Positions 23,483 through 37,847 of a DNA stretch of 64,000 nucleotides are shown here, piece after piece. The position numbers and the translations under genes are program-made. The notes beneath the pieces are model-generated. The model searched no databases. It was not told where the DNA came from and saw only the letters and a program-made list of their open reading frames with translations. How positions within the stretch are numbered: the first letter of the stretch is position 1; the number at the start of each line of letters is the position of its first letter. The DNA lies in NCBI GenBank assembly GCA_951799425.1, contig OX637394.1, positions 33,330,001 through 33,394,000 of the forward strand, in the 5' to 3' direction. The DNA is from Ilex aquifolium (taxonomy: Eukaryota > Streptophyta > Magnoliopsida > Aquifoliales > Aquifoliaceae).

Positions 23483-23795
23483 TACGTACCAAAAACAAGA
23501 TAGTTCACCGAAGATCCAAAAGGGTGATCTTGGAGAAATCAAGTCTTGGAGGCTTTCTTTGGTGTTTTTGGGAATTCTATCATTCCCTTCACGCTACTAG
23601 AGGTAGGGTTCTTCATACTTTGGTTCATTTCCTACCTAGCATGTTCATAAGGGGTGGTTAAGTGTATGTTGATGTATATCACTTGTGTATTGTTAAGGAA
23701 AATGAAGAATTGAGTGTAGGAATAACTTAAGCTAAATTCTAGCTTGCAATTGATACATGGAAGTTACTTGTATATCTTCTTGTAAGTGAATGAAA

Positions 23796-23975
23796 TTGCG
23801 GACTATTTTTAAATTGTTTTGGACTGAAATTGCGGACTGTTTTTGGACTGATTTGGAGCTGAAATTGCGGACTGTTTTTAAGTTGTTTTGGACTGAAATT
23901 GTGGACTATTTTTGGACTGATTTGGAGCTGAAATTGCGGACTGTTTTGGGTTGAATTTATGGACTGTTTTGGGCT
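23796..23975 (+). repeat. GGACTGAAATTGCGGACTG tandem repeat
   Basis: Units of GAAATTGCGGACTGTTTT, some followed by TGGACTGATTTGGAGCT, recur about five times inside the F-family LTR. They lie downstream of its GTAGG motif, so they are in the putative leader intron. Confidence 0.8.
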
Positions 23976-24655
23976 TATTCCATTCTATGATGTTCATGTG
24001 AAAGGGGTTGATGTATGAGACCTTGTATAGGACTCTTACCTATTGTTGGTGACTTGATTAAATGGGTGTTGGAAGTGGAGAGAATATATTCCATCTTGAA
24101 ATAGTGGAGTAGAAATTACTTAGAATAAATTTTTGTGTTATATGATACTTGTAGGATTCTTCCTATTTGGGATTATTCCTAACCTAGGTGGTTTATATGA
24201 AATGTTTATATGGGATGAGTAGGGTGTTAGGGACTTAACACTTACTAAATGGTTATGGAAATGGCCTAGATCACTTCCTTGTTTAATTGGATGTAGGGAT
24301 CCTCTTATTTGGGATTATTCCGGTAGAAATGACTTGGAACAAATTCTATCATGAGATTTGGTGTGGAAATTCTTTGTGAAACCACTTAGGACATGGTAGT
24401 GTGTAGGCACTCTAAATGTTAATATTGTGTCTTGTGAATAAAATGGATTGGTGACATGAATTATAGGATGACTTGTAGAGTTTTCCTTCCATTGGGGTTC
24501 CTCCTATTGTGTATAGTTATGGAATTAAGGAAAAATGGTAGATAATTGGCTTAGGCTATCTCTTAGCTTGAGAATGATGCATGATAGTTACTTGTGAATT
24601 TTCTTGTAACTTAGTGGAATTTGGGCATGATTTGTGTTCAACATGAAGGTTGCCT

Positions 24656-26915
24656 TGTAACGCCCCCAAAACCCCCTTGGGTGACATTACATTCTAAAAA
24701 CCATTCACCGCATGAGAGCACTAAGTAAATCCATCACGACGAAAGTTTCATTCATCAACCATTCATATTTTAACAAAATTTTGGGCAGAGTCTCCTTTGT
24801 ACGGGGAGCTCTACCCAAAACACAACCTGTACAATTATATTACAATTGACCACACCGGGTCCACATATGCATAACTATTGACCACACCGGGTCCATTTAT
24901 CCATCATAAAATAAACTTTCATTCACCATATATCATATCCACACTATCATCCCAAAAGAATAGGCCAAATCTTGGCCTTTACATCTCCAAAATGTAATAA
25001 TATAACGCAACAGAAATAACAAAAAGGAATTAGACTTCAAAAGGATATTCTAAGCATAATCTAGTCTAGAACAAAATAAAAGTGTCGCTCTAAGCGTCCA
25101 CCTCGGGATCCACACTCCCGTCAAGCGGAGTCTCCCAATGGGCGGGCTCTCGGCTCCTAAATCCTCCTCAAGTGTGAAATCTGAAAATGTTATTTGTAGG
25201 GGGTGAGCACGAAGCTCTGTAGCAAAATCCTCTCAACTCAAACAAGGTTTGGAAAACATAGAAAACGGTCGGTCTCATTTCACAACTAACATATATATAG
25301 ATTTGGAATGAAAACAGTGACATTTTAAAAGAGATCTCAAGTTTAAACAGTAGCAATAATCAATTAAAAGAATAAAGTGAGTTTAGCATCGATAAACAAA
25401 ATTCCTATTTAAGCTATTTAAGAAGGACTTCTCCCCATGCATTGTCTCATACCAATGCATCGGCAAGAACGACTCAACTCCTGATTCCATGTATTTTTGG
25501 TTCATCCCCGTACTATGTATGTTGATTGCTTCCCGTGAATCTACCCAACGATCATACCTAGTCCACCAATTCCAACCAACAATCACAAATCTCTTTAGAA
25601 AGGGCGTGTACCGTCTCCTACGGCATTGACGAAATCCTCCCAAGGTGTCTAGTATACTAAACCTTTTCCTCGATATATATGTGAACAATAGTGATCGCGG
25701 TCACAACAACGATCCACTACTAGCATTAGGCAACCATCTCACCCCCACTGGGATAGACTAACCTCTAACACTCTACGACATCTCTCGAAGGTAATCCAAG
25801 TCCATCACAACAACCATACAATGAGGAAACCAAAAATATTCACAATTCACAACAATTTCCCAAATATAGTAAAAATCCCCAATTTTTCACATTTGTCATA
25901 TAATCGAATAATCCAAGAAAATATGCAAGAGATCGTAATCTATATCATTTTGTTATACAATATTCAACACTAAAGTTGTGAAATCAAAGACAAAAAAGAA
26001 ATTAGGAGAAAATCCCCTTTTCTTGAAAACTAGGGTTTTGAAGATAAAAAAAATAGAGCTTTGGTGGTTACCCACCCTTCATATTGTTCAAAACATGGCA
26101 TTTATTACAAATAGAACAAAAATCATGTATTTCATATTATATATATGAGAAGGAGAGTGAAGAAACATATATATATATATACCTAGCCTCAATGTGAGAG
26201 ATTGAGAGAAAATCCCCTACCTTAAATCAAGACTTTGAACTTAGAACCCAAGTTCTTGTGATCTCCTCCTTCCCTTTTCTCCCGTCTTGATCTTCCTCTA
26301 GAGTCCTAAGTGAAGTGGGTTGAGAGTGGAATGAAGAATGGGGCAAATGAGGGCTTGAGGTGGTGTTTTAAACCCAAAAATCCCGATTTTTTTTACTGTT
26401 TCGGCAAACACTTTCTACTTCAGACCAGTCTTCGTAGAATGGGAATAAATCTCTCATCCGAGCTCCGATTGAGATGATTCAAGATGCTATGGAATTATAA
26501 GAAAGATCTCTACAACTTTCATGTTTTGAGTTTTGAGAGATATTGACTGAATCAAGGTCGAAATCGCGCTTGAAGTTGCAGCCAGTGCACTGTTCACGTG
26601 CACTGTTCCCAGCCTGTTTCATCCCCTTTTTTTTTTCCATTTCCAATCCATTCCTAAGCCAACCAAATCCATCCCAAACCTCTCCAACACATATTTCTAC
26701 ACCAAACCTATTTAATACAAGTTCTAGGACCTAAAATTTCCTATTTTCACTTATTAAAAACCAAATTTCAACTATTATTTCCACTAACATTTTAAATCTC
26801 TACTTTTTCAATCTACCAAATTCAAACACACATCACTACACATATCCACATTTTTACAACAATTATTTACTATATATTTATATACATATATAAAATAAAA
26901 ATGCGGGGTGTTACA
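24656..26915 (-). repeat. 3' LTR of the LARD-like element
   Basis: Complementary strand of the A-type LTR. It carries the stem-loop at 24783-24816, the acceptor complement CTGAAAATG near 25182, and a donor complement CCCTACC near 26216. The right edge is TGCGGGGTGTTACA at 26915, followed by the polypurine tract complement. Confidence 0.93.
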
Positions 26916-29840
26916 ATCCACCCCCCTTAAAGAAAAATTTCGTCCTCGAAACTTAATCGTCGAGATAGTCTCTCAAATTCTCAATAATTTGAGAGACTAG
27001 AATCAAAATACATTCCTTCACTAGAATTCATTTATCACCTCTATTCTTAATAATTGTATACGATTGTTCCAACTAATTTCTTTTCAGACCTAACTACTAG
27101 ATCATAATACTTAATTGTGTACTCATCAAATATCACTTCTCTTTTGAATTTCACCACTCATTTCAATCAACCTCATATTTGCTTCTTACATGTAGCTTCT
27201 TCATAAGCATATCAAAATAACTCAAATGCAATTCCACCATTAGGATTACTCATCTTTCCTATACTAACATCATGGTGTAACACAAAATTTGTTAATGGCA
27301 TCACGGTAAGATTTATCTCAATTCCTGAAAATAGATACAATATTCTTCAAGATTTCATCTCTCACAACCCAAGAGGAATTCACAATCTTGAAATTTATCA
27401 TAATTTCAATTCATAACTACACACTCCACACAAGTCAAGGTTCTAAGATCAACTCTTAGGTTTCACATCAATTTGTACTTTCTCATAATACTCCTTACCG
27501 TCACCATTATAGTCATTAATCCAATAGCTTGCTGCACACTCTGGTATAAATTATAATCCACCGATTCACAAGTCAAAATATGCTACAAGATAAGGACTTC
27601 GCATAGATTTGAAAGTTCTGAGAGAATATCTTAGATTCCACCAAAGTATACAAGTGAAACCTAACCGCACTTGTTTTCCAATTATAGCTTCCAAAATGTG
27701 TACACTAACGATCCATCAAATCCATTCAAAAGGGAATTTTTGGTAATTAACCAGCTATAATACTTAAGCTAAAGATCAAGTTATATCTCCAAGATATTTG
27801 CTCTCGATCTACAATCTTGAGCTAGAACTAATAACCGTTTAATCATTTCTTAGTGACTTTCATTCACATCACAACTCTTTTCATGATACCTATACTTCGA
27901 ATCCTTCTGATACCATTCATTACAATGTACCTCTTGTAACATATCAAAATGTGAGGATAGACTGTCAAGGATCCAAAAACTAAAATAATCTAAACTAAAA
28001 TAGGACTCTCGATGATTCATACCATGTCAAAGCAAATCTTCATAGGCATCATCCTTGATTCTTCAATTTACTTATTTACCATTATCACCATCAACCATAA
28101 GTTCGAATCTTCTATACTCATACTAACATTCCTCAAGTATAAATAATCATTCCGATCTTAACAAGGTACTAAAAGAGACAAGAAGAACAACGTCATATTC
28201 CCACAACACAAATCCAATGACATTAAAAGGTTTCCTAGAACAATAGAAGTTCACCTCAAATTTGGGATATCATCCTCTTTTCATAATTGTCTACTATATA
28301 TGACATCAAGATTTTAACATCTATAATCTTTAATCCTATAATATCAAGGGTCAAAGGTAATTACTACAACTTAGTCATGCTTCTTAGATTTCCCTTTTTC
28401 CATGTCTATAAATTCGTTTCCATAACTTGACCTCAATTTCAAATCCATATTTGTAAATACAAGTCAACTATTAACTACACACTCACCCAATAGATTCTTG
28501 ATTGTTAACATTTTAGAGAGTCTAACTATAGTGAACTAAGTCCACAACAAAATAAGATTACCTAAGTATAACGTCCTCAAGGAGTATCCTATGTATGACC
28601 CATCTAAACCATCAATACTTCCAAAGTAAATTTAATCAACTCTCCGTAATATTTTCAAACTAATATTGGGAACCTCAAGTAAGTGGTTATGAAACAACCT
28701 CCTATAGATTTAATATCTATAACCACAATTCCAATCATGATTCCAAAAATAAGCTCCCATTCGAGGTTACTTCACCACATTCCTTCAATTGCTCGTATTC
28801 GAGAATTATACTATCTCATATTATTGTAATCACCCTAGAGGAAAACATAACACTCCCATGGTTCATATCGTAAACCAAAACTACATTCATTCCTTAATTT
28901 CTATGACTTTTAAGCAACACACATAACCTTCCGTAACCTTATTATTCAAACTTAGTCCATCTTAAAAACATCCAAATAAACCTTATCTCCACACATCCCA
29001 ATTGGGTTATCATATCCCTTGACTTCTAAAATATGAGCAATACTATTTGTGGAAGAGAATACTTAAAGTTGACAAGCACCAAATCATAATCATCTTTTAT
29101 ATTGTTATCCATCAAAAGCACTTCAATCAATATGGGGGTGTCTCTCAATCAAAGCCTAAATAATGTGGAAGTTCACTTAAGGATAGGTCCTTCAGAATCG
29201 AAGAAGATAGTACAACACTTTACTGTCCAAAGAACACCACAGTGCAGATTTTTTTGACCAACTTCGAAGAATAAACTGATTTGACTCGAGTATTTTGAGC
29301 ATGCGTGACCTATATGGTTGGAAAGATATACGAGTTAGGGTTCTAAAAAAAATAACGGTGCACAATTTGGACTTTCCAATGAAGAGTTATGAACAAATTG
29401 GTGCGAGGTAGTCTGCCGGACTGTTTGGTTCCTTTATACTTGTCTAACTCAAGTTTGGGTGTCTTTGTCACACATCCTATCTCATACCTATCTCCAATAT
29501 AAATAATATGACTCGCAATCAAGATCCATGATTAATCTCATTTACAAACCAAAAGCCAAATTATCATCCGTTTCCTAGACTAGTCCCAAAACGACATGAT
29601 ATGAAACTACAATATCCATCCCAAAATTTTCGTCAACTCCTCAAAACTAGATAATCCATGAATTCGAACAAATAATTAATCCCTAACCTAACTAAACAAC
29701 AAATCACACTTATCTTCTAAACATAGAACTTCAAACAAATCAAAACTTAAAGTTTCTTCATCCTAAACTAATACTCCAGTGATAGTCCACCACCTACAGC
29801 TCCCATGTAAGACTTAATTCCTAACCTCTGATACCAAATT
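26916..29840 (-). other. Non-coding interior of the LARD-like element
   Basis: 2.9 kb of AT-rich DNA without open frames of note and without similarity to gag-pol. It begins with a polypurine tract and the block TTTCGTCCTCGAAACTT (complement of the 3' leader seen before other 3' LTRs). It ends with CCCATGTAAGACTTAATTCC and the primer site (complement of the leader following the 5' LTR at 8037). A patch at about 29140-29480 has a different texture and resembles LTR U3 sequence. Confidence 0.8.
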
Positions 29841-32101
29841 TTTAACGCCCCAAAAACCCCCTTGGGTGACATTACATTCTAAAAACCATTCACCGCATGA
29901 GAGCAATAAGTAAATCCATCACGACGAAAGTTTCATTCATCAACCATTCATATTTTAACAAAATTTGGGCAGAGTCTCCTTTGTACGGGGAGCTCTACCC
30001 AAAACACAACATGTACAATTATATTACAATTGACCACACCGGGTCCACATATGCATAACTATTGACCACACAGGGTCCATTTATCCATCATAAAATAAAC
30101 TTTCATTCACCATATATCATATCCACACTATCATCCCAAAAGAATAGGCCAAATCTTAGCCTTTACATCTCCAAAATGTAATAATATAACACAGCGGAAA
30201 TAACAAAAAGGAACTAGACTTCAAAAGGATATTCTAAGCATAATCTAGTCTAGAACAAAATAAAAGTGTCGCTCTAAGCGTCCACCTCGGGATCCACACT
30301 CCCGTCAAGCGGAGTCTCCCAATGGGCGGGCTCCTCGGCTCCTAACTCCTCCTCAAGTGTGAAATCTGAAAATGTTATTTGTAGGGGGTGAGCGCGAAGC
30401 TCTGTAGCAAAATCCTCTCAACTCAAACAAGGTTTGGAAAACATAGAAAACGGTCGGTCTCATTTCACAACTAACATATATATAGATTTGGAATGAAAAC
30501 AGTGACATTTTAAAAGAGATCTCAAGTTTAAACAGTAGCAATAATCAATGAAAAGAATAAAGTGAGTTTAGCATCGATAAACAAAATTCCAATTTAAGCT
30601 ATTTAAGAAGGACTTCTCCCCATGCATTGTCGCATACCAATGCATCGGCAAGAACGACCAAACTCCTGATTTCATGTATTTTTGGTTCATCCCCGTACCA
30701 TGTATGTTGATTGCTTCCCGTGAATCTACCTAACGATCATACCTAGTCCACCAATTCCAACCAACAATCACAAATCTCTTTAGGAAGGGCATGTGCCATC
30801 TCCTACGGCATTGACGAAATCCTCCCAAGGTGTCTAGTATACTAAACCTTTTCCTCGATATATATGTGAACAATAGTGATCGCGGTCACAACAACGATCC
30901 ACTACGAGCATTAGGCAACCATCTCACCCCCACTGGGATAGACTAACCTCTAACACTCTACGGCATCTCTCGAAGGTAATCCAAGTCCATCACAACAACC
31001 ATACAATGAGGAAACCAAGAATATTCACAATTCACAACAATTTCCCAAATATAGTAAAAATCCTCAATTTTTCACATTTGTCATATAATCGAATAATCCA
31101 AGAAAATATGCAAGAGATTGTAATCTATATCATTTTGTTATACAATATTCAACACTAAAGTTGTGAAATCAAAGACAAAGAAGAAATTAGGAGAAAATCC
31201 CATTTTCTTGAAAACTAGGGTTTTGAAGATAAAAAAAATAGAGCTTTGGTGGTTACCCACCCTTCATATTGTTCAAAACATGGCATTTATTACAAATAGA
31301 ACAAAAATCATGTATTTCATATTATATATATGAGAAGAAGAGTGAAGAAACATATATATATATATACCTAGCCTCAATGTGAGAGATTGAGAGAAAATCC
31401 CCTACCTTAAATCAAGACTTTGAACTTAGAACCCAAGTTCTTGTGATCTCCTCCTTCCCTTTTCTCCCGTCTTGATCTTCCTCTAGAGTCCTAAGTGAAG
31501 TGGGTTGAGAGTGGAATGAAGAATGGGGCAAATGAGGGCTTGAGGTGGTGTTTTAAACCCAAAAATCCCGATTTTTTTTACTGTTTCGGCAAACACTTTC
31601 TACTTCAGACCAGTCTTCGTAGAATGGGAATAAATCTCTCATCCGAGCTCCGATTGAGATGATTCAAGATGATATGGAATTATAAGAAAGATCTCTACAA
31701 CTTTCATGTTTTGAGTTTTGAGAGATATTGACTGAATCAAGGTCGAAATCGCGCTTGAAGTTGCAGCCAGTGCACTGTTCACGTGCACTGTTCCCAGCCT
31801 GTTTCATCCCCTTTTTTTTTTTCCATTTCCAATCCATTCCTAAGTCAACCAAATCCATCACAAACCTCTCCAACACATATTTCTACACCAAACCTATTTA
31901 ATACAAGTTCTAGGACCTAAAATTTCCTATTTTCACTTATTAAAAACTAAATTTCAACTATTGTTTCCACTAACATTTTAAATCTCTACTTTTTTTATCT
32001 ACCAAATTCAAACACACATCACTACACATATCCACATTTTTTCAACAATTATTTACTATATATCTATATACATATATAAAATAAAAATGCGGGGTGTTAC
32101 A
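29841..32101 (-). repeat. 5' LTR of the LARD-like element
   Basis: It is nearly identical to 24656-26915. Its left edge reads TTTAACGCCCC, one change from TGTAACGCCCC. The stem-loop is at 29967-30000. Confidence 0.93.
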
Positions 32102-33543
32102 TGCCTTGAAGGTGATTGATCAAACACCTCGAGTGATTGAGATCATGCGTTACATGACTATGTTTAGCATGTTGAATGTTGTGGTGAAATATGTTAATAT
32201 GTTGCTATGATATTAGTTTCATGATGTTTCATGGTAATTGTATGCTTAAGACATATATTGTCATGACATATGTTGATATGTGGTTTAAATTGTTCATAAG
32301 ACATTCATTGCATCTTGAACATGTGGAAAGTGTGCAATGAGGCATTGCATTGCATGTGTATGGGAGCATCACATTCATGAGCATAAGTCATGGGTGTAGG
32401 GGTGTGAGGTGCATGTTTAATCAAACACCTTGTTTGGTGGTTGATATGTGGACTTGGAAATGTGGATCAATGGTCACATGAAGTCGCATGATTGCATGAG
32501 AAAAACTTGTGTCGGGTATAGCAAGCAGGGCTAGACTCTCCCTTGGGTGCAAAGCCCGGTCACATGGTTCAGGCACTTTGCCGGCGGTGAAATTCCAAAA
32601 AAGTGCTGGTGTTTACGGAACCGGAGGTTGAGATACCAAAATCCGTTGCCCAACAAGACACAAGATTTTGTTAATAAAAACATACTCTGTCAATGAGTAT
32701 CATCCCATAATGATCTGATTTATAAAACGCATGACTTTTATTCAAAGCGATCATTGGATGTTTTTCTGTCAATGACGGGTTCATTACATATTGGTACTGC
32801 ATTGTGTTGTGTGAGTCGGGGAGGACTCGGGGAAATCTGCATGAGTGAGTCGCATCTCATTTCATGGCATAACATAGTAGAAGTCCAGCCCTTAATGCAT
32901 GTTCTTTTAAGGAATAGTGGATGTGTGTGTAAATTGTTGCATGTACACTCTTCATGTGCATCTAGGGGGGGAGTAGCCTCTGTAGGAAATTCTCTACTGG
33001 GCGTTGGCTCACCCTATACGGGAAACATTTCAGGTATGGGACATGCGCTGGCGGATGGCTCTCATTCGGAGCCTTTGGGGTGAAGAAAGCCGACTTGTGG
33101 CTTTTCTAACTCTTTTTGTAAACCTTTTGGAGCAAACTAGTTTTGGCATGTAACTTTTATGTAAAGAGTTGTAAGTTGAACTTATATTAACTATGCTTGA
33201 TGCATAGGTGTGATGTGTTTATATGTTACACTTTTACACACCAATGTCATACTTCGTACATTAACATAGGAACCTCGGTTTTAGGGGTATCACAAGTATG
33301 CATAAATGGACCCGGTGTGGTCATTATTTAATATTGGGCCTCGGATGGGTCATATGATTATATATTGCACAGGTTGGGTTTTGGATAGAGCTTCCCGTAC
33401 AAAGGAAACTTTGCCCGGATTTTTTTTAAATTAGGGATCCCGGTAAATGGGACATAACGGTGTGATATCGAGTTACACGATATCCATAGGCATTCCGCGG
33501 ATTGATGGGTGATCAACGGACCCCCGAATTTTGGGGCGTCACA

Positions 33544-36500
33544 TATATATTCAAATTCATCCAATTTACACTCAATTCATCAAATTAACATCCAAAATCA
33601 TCTAATAAAAATTCAATTTATTAAACCAACACCAATGTAATATAAAAATTCATTGAATAAATATTTAATTCATCAAAACAACACTAAATTAGCATTCAAT
33701 TCAACAAATTAACATTCCATTTTGTATAATAAACATTCAGTTCATAAAATTAACATTGAAATTAACTATTTAAAATTAAATTCATCAAATTAATATTCAA
33801 TTTCATCCAATTAATATTCAATTCATCAAATTATCACCAAATTAATATTCACTTCTTCAAATTAACACTAAATTAACTTTGAATTCATAAAATTAACACA
33901 ACATTAATACTCAATTCATCAAACTCACATTCAATTCCATCTAATAAATAATTAATTCATCAAATTAACTTAACATTCAATTTCATCAAATAAATATTAA
34001 ATTAATCAAATTAATACTAAATTAACATTCAATTCATCCAATTTATATTCAAAATCATCCAATTAAAACTCAATTCATCAAATTAACATCCAAAATCATC
34101 TAATAAAATTCAATTTATCAAACCAACACCAATGTAATATAGAAATTTATCGAATAAACATTTAATTCATCAAATCAACATCAAATTAACATTCAATTAA
34201 ACAAATTAACACCAAATTGACATTCAATTCATCAAATCAATACCAAATTAACATTCAATTCATCAAACTAACACCAAATTAATATAAAAAAGTATGAATT
34301 GAATATATATTTGGTATTGATTTCATCAATTGAACATAAATTTGGTGTTAATTTGACGAATGAATATGTATTGGATGAATTTAATGTAAATAGTTGAATT
34401 TAAATGTTAATTTTATTAATTGAATGTCGATTTAGTATTAATTCGATTTAGTGTTAATTTTGAAAAATACTTTGCATCACAAAAATATTTTTTATTTTCA
34501 AACAAGTATATGTACCAATAAAGGGATGGAGGGAAAATAAGTGATTTGGGCGGGAAAAGAAGAAAAAGGTGGGAATGACAAAAAAAGGTGGGAAGAGAGT
34601 AGAGAGATAAGGTTATTGTGGACCTCCAAAATAAATAAATAACTGGATAAATAAACATTGTTATATTTCAGTGGTGTAAATGTAATTTATTAATAAATAA
34701 CTGAATTTGAATATTAATTTGATGAATTAAATGTTTATTAGATGAAGTTGAATTTGATTTGAAGAGTTGAATGTTAATTTAGTGTAAATATAATGAGTTG
34801 AATATTAATTGGATTATTTTATTGGATGATTTTGCATGCTAAAAGTTTATCTGGGACTATTTGAACACAAAATTAAATATTTTAAAGATTAAATTAAAAA
34901 ATTAATATTTTAAGAATCAAATTAATAAATATGGATAATTTTAGGGATGAAAGTGTAAGTCTTCATTTCTAAGCTACGACGATCGTGGCTTCCAAGGGCC
35001 GGTCCTAATATAAAAAAAAAGTTAATTACATTTTTATCCTCAAAGTTATATATATTTATGGTTCCTAAAATATTAATTTATCAATTTTATCCCAAAAATA
35101 TTCAGTATTTAAATAGTCCGAGACGACTTTAAGATCCAAAATCATCCAATAAATGATTGAACTTATCAAATCGACATCAAAATAACATGTAATTTAATCC
35201 AATTAATATTGTATTCACCAAATTTACATTAAATTAACATTGAATTCTTCAAATCAACATTCAATTTTACCAAATAGACAATTAATTCATCAAATTAACA
35301 TTAAAATTCAACTAATAAACATTTAGTTCATCAACTTAACATTCAATTTCATCTACTTAATATTCAATTCATCAAATAAACACCAAATTAAGATTCAATT
35401 CATTCAATTTATATTCAACTTCATTCAATCAACACTTAATTTCTCAAATTAGCATCCAAAATCATCCAATAAATATTCAATTTATTAAATCAACATCAAA
35501 ATAACATGTAATTTCATCCAATTAATACTCAATTCATCAAATTTACACCAAATTAACATTCAATTCTTCAAATCAACATTTCATTTTACCTAATAAAAAT
35601 TTAATTCATTAAATTAACATTAAAATTCAACTAATAAACATTTAATTCATCAACGTAACATTCAATTACATCCAATAAACATTTAATTTTTCAAATAAAT
35701 AACAAATTAACATTCAATTTTTCAAATCAACATTCAATTTCATCTAATAAACATTTAATTCATCAACTTAACATTCAATCACATCCAATTCATCAATTTA
35801 ACACAAAATTAAAATTCAATTCATCTAATTTATATTCAAATTCATTAAATTAACACTCAATTTATCAAATTAGCATCGAAAATCATCCAATAAAGGTTCA
35901 ATTTAACAAATCAACATCAAAGTAACATACAATTACATCCATAAATATTTAATTCATCAAATCAATATCAAATTAATATTCAATTCAACAAATTAACATT
36001 CAATTTCATCTAATAACATTTAATATTTAATTCATCAAATTTATACCAAATAAACATTCAATTCATCATATTAACACCAAATTAAAATTCAATTCATCCA
36101 ATTAATATTAAATTCATTAAATTAACATTCAATTCATCAAATTAAAATACAAAATATCTAATAAAGATTTAATTCATCAAATCAACACTAAATTAACATT
36201 CAATTTAACAAATTAACATTTCATTTCAAATAATAAACATTCAATTCATTAAATTAACATTTAAATTAACTGTTTAACATTCAATTCATCAAATTAACAC
36301 CAAATTAACTTTCAATTCTTCAAATCAACATCAAACTAACATTCAATTCATCAAATTAATACAAAATTAATATTCAATTCATTAAATTCGCATTCAATTA
36401 TACCTAATAAACATTTAATTCATCAAATTAACCTAACATTGAATTCCATCTAATAAAATTTTAATTTATCAAATAAATACTAAATTAACATTCAATTTAT

Positions 36501-36652
36501 ACAATATATAGTCAAATTCATCAAATTTACACTCAATTCATCAAATTAACATCCAAAATCATCTGATAAAATTCAATTTATCAAACCAACACCAATGTAA
36601 TATAGAAATTTATGGAAATAAACATTTAATTCATCAAATCAACATCAAATTA
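33544..36652. repeat. AT-rich degenerate minisatellite, strand-switching
   Basis: It is built almost wholly of variants of ATTCAATTCATCAAATTAACA with CAACACCAAATTAAC. The strand flips at about 34290 (complement words such as GATGAATTGAATGTTAATTT) and flips back at about 35130. A non-repetitive island at 34925-35060 includes GGCCGGTCCTAAT and ATTACATTTTTATCC. No coding signal. Confidence 0.88.
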
Positions 36653-37029
36653 TGTAACACCCCATATTTTTCTTTTATATATGTATATAGATATATAGTA
36701 AATAATTGTTGTAAAAATGGGGATATGCGTAGTGATGTGTGTTTGAATTTGGTAGATTGAAAAAGTAGAAATAAAAATGTTAGGCGGTGTAATAGGGTAT
36801 GTATTAGAAGCTAGGAAGATTTTCGGAATGAAAGCACATTAAGAGAAAACTTGGGTAGAAAGGATTTTGGACACTTCCTATTATTTGGATCATAACTTTT
36901 TATCCTAATGTCCATTTGATCTGAAATTTTTACAGTAGATAGTATACTTCCAGGGCTACAAAAGTGTGTTTCACGAAAATTTTCCAAATCCATCTCTAAA
37001 TAGGCTAAAACTTCACTGGAAGTTTCAGC

Positions 37030-37165
37030 AAAAACAGGAATTCCGTTCGAACGTGAATCGACGTTCAAACGAAAGTGCATTCCAGTACTCTTGTCTGATG
37101 GAAAAACAAAAGTACTGGGAGCAATGAACGTTCGAACGCCAATGACGTTCGAACGCGAGTTACGA
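37030..37165. promoter_or_regulatory. CGTTCGAACG palindrome cluster upstream of TATA box
   Basis: Motifs GTTCGAACG and CGTTCAAACG occur four times, with ACGTTCGAACGC twice at the right end, 45-180 bp upstream of the TATAAATA at 37209. Position suggests promoter elements of the LTR. Confidence 0.6.
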
Positions 37166-37847
37166 ATTCTGGGTTTCAGAACCGCGCAAAGGAGGCCATT
37201 TCTTCCACTATAAATACATAAGGACGCCTCTCTTTGCATCATTTCAACATTTCTAACCCTAGGAAGATTTAGAGAGAAGGAAAGAAGGGGAAAACACACA
37301 AGATCAAGAGAGGATTTACACATTGAAGAGGATCAAAACTTCAAGTTTTTCAAGAAGACTAAGGAAGAAGAAGGTAGGGGTTTTCTCTCATTCACTTACA
37401 TTGAGGCTAGGGTATTTATATATGTATGCTTTGGCTATCAATGGTATATATATGCTATGAAATCATCATCTATTAGGCTTTTTGGCAAAGATTACATGTT
37501 TTGAACAAAGTTAGGGTTTAATACCCATGAAATCTCTTCTCTAGTTTTAAAACCCTCATTTTTGGAGAGTGATGTATTTCCTTCTTAAATGTTTTCTTTA
37601 TTATGGATTTTCAAAACCTTAGTGCTTTGTGTGGGTAGAAAAATGATGTTATTGTGATCTCATGTATTTTTCTTTGTTGGTTGTGGAATTGTTACATGAT
37701 ATATTTTGGGGATTTTGGATAGATGCTTGTAAATTGAGTTAAATGTTGGAATTGTATGTTTGGTTGGCTTGTGGTGATGCACATGAGTGAGACGTTCCAT
37801 GTAAGGATGCTCACCCATTCTCAAGAGGTTCCCGGTAAGGATGCTTG

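Larger units (their letters stand above)
24656..32101 (-). mobile_element. LARD-like retrotransposon derivative without coding interior
   Basis: Two LTRs of about 2.26 kb flank a 2.9-kb interior. Ends are TGTAACGCCC and GGGTGTTACA on +, with a perfect 5-bp duplication TGCCT (24651-24655 and 32102-32106). The inverted polypurine tract (26916-26930) and the inverted tRNA-Met primer site (about 29825-29836) show a complete minus-strand retroelement. The interior has no gag or pol motif in any frame. This is the structure called a large retrotransposon derivative, mobilised in trans by an autonomous relative; the LTRs are close to those at 5814 and 12788. Confidence 0.92.
23483..33543 (+). repeat. 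F-family LTR, plus strand, 5' truncated, split by a nested element
   Basis: The LTR body is in two parts, 23483-24655 and 32107-33543. It begins at the TACCAAAAA block, about 560 bp into a complete F LTR, and continues through GGTAGGGTT (near 23601), the CTCACCC...ACATTTCAG acceptor near 33035, the stem-loop at 33383-33416, and the end GGGGCGTCACA at 33543. Its left edge touches an inverted LTR head. The right flank TATAT is AT-repeat sequence. Confidence 0.85.

Noticed and set aside
33544..36652. Candidate centromeric satellite
   Set aside because: Units are too degenerate and variable in length, and the array reverses strand; no fixed monomer length could be seen by eye.
36811..37323. 170-codon minus-strand frame in a solo LTR
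   Set aside because: It runs antisense through the promoter and palindrome region of the LTR, has no recognised domain, and is not kept in related LTRs.
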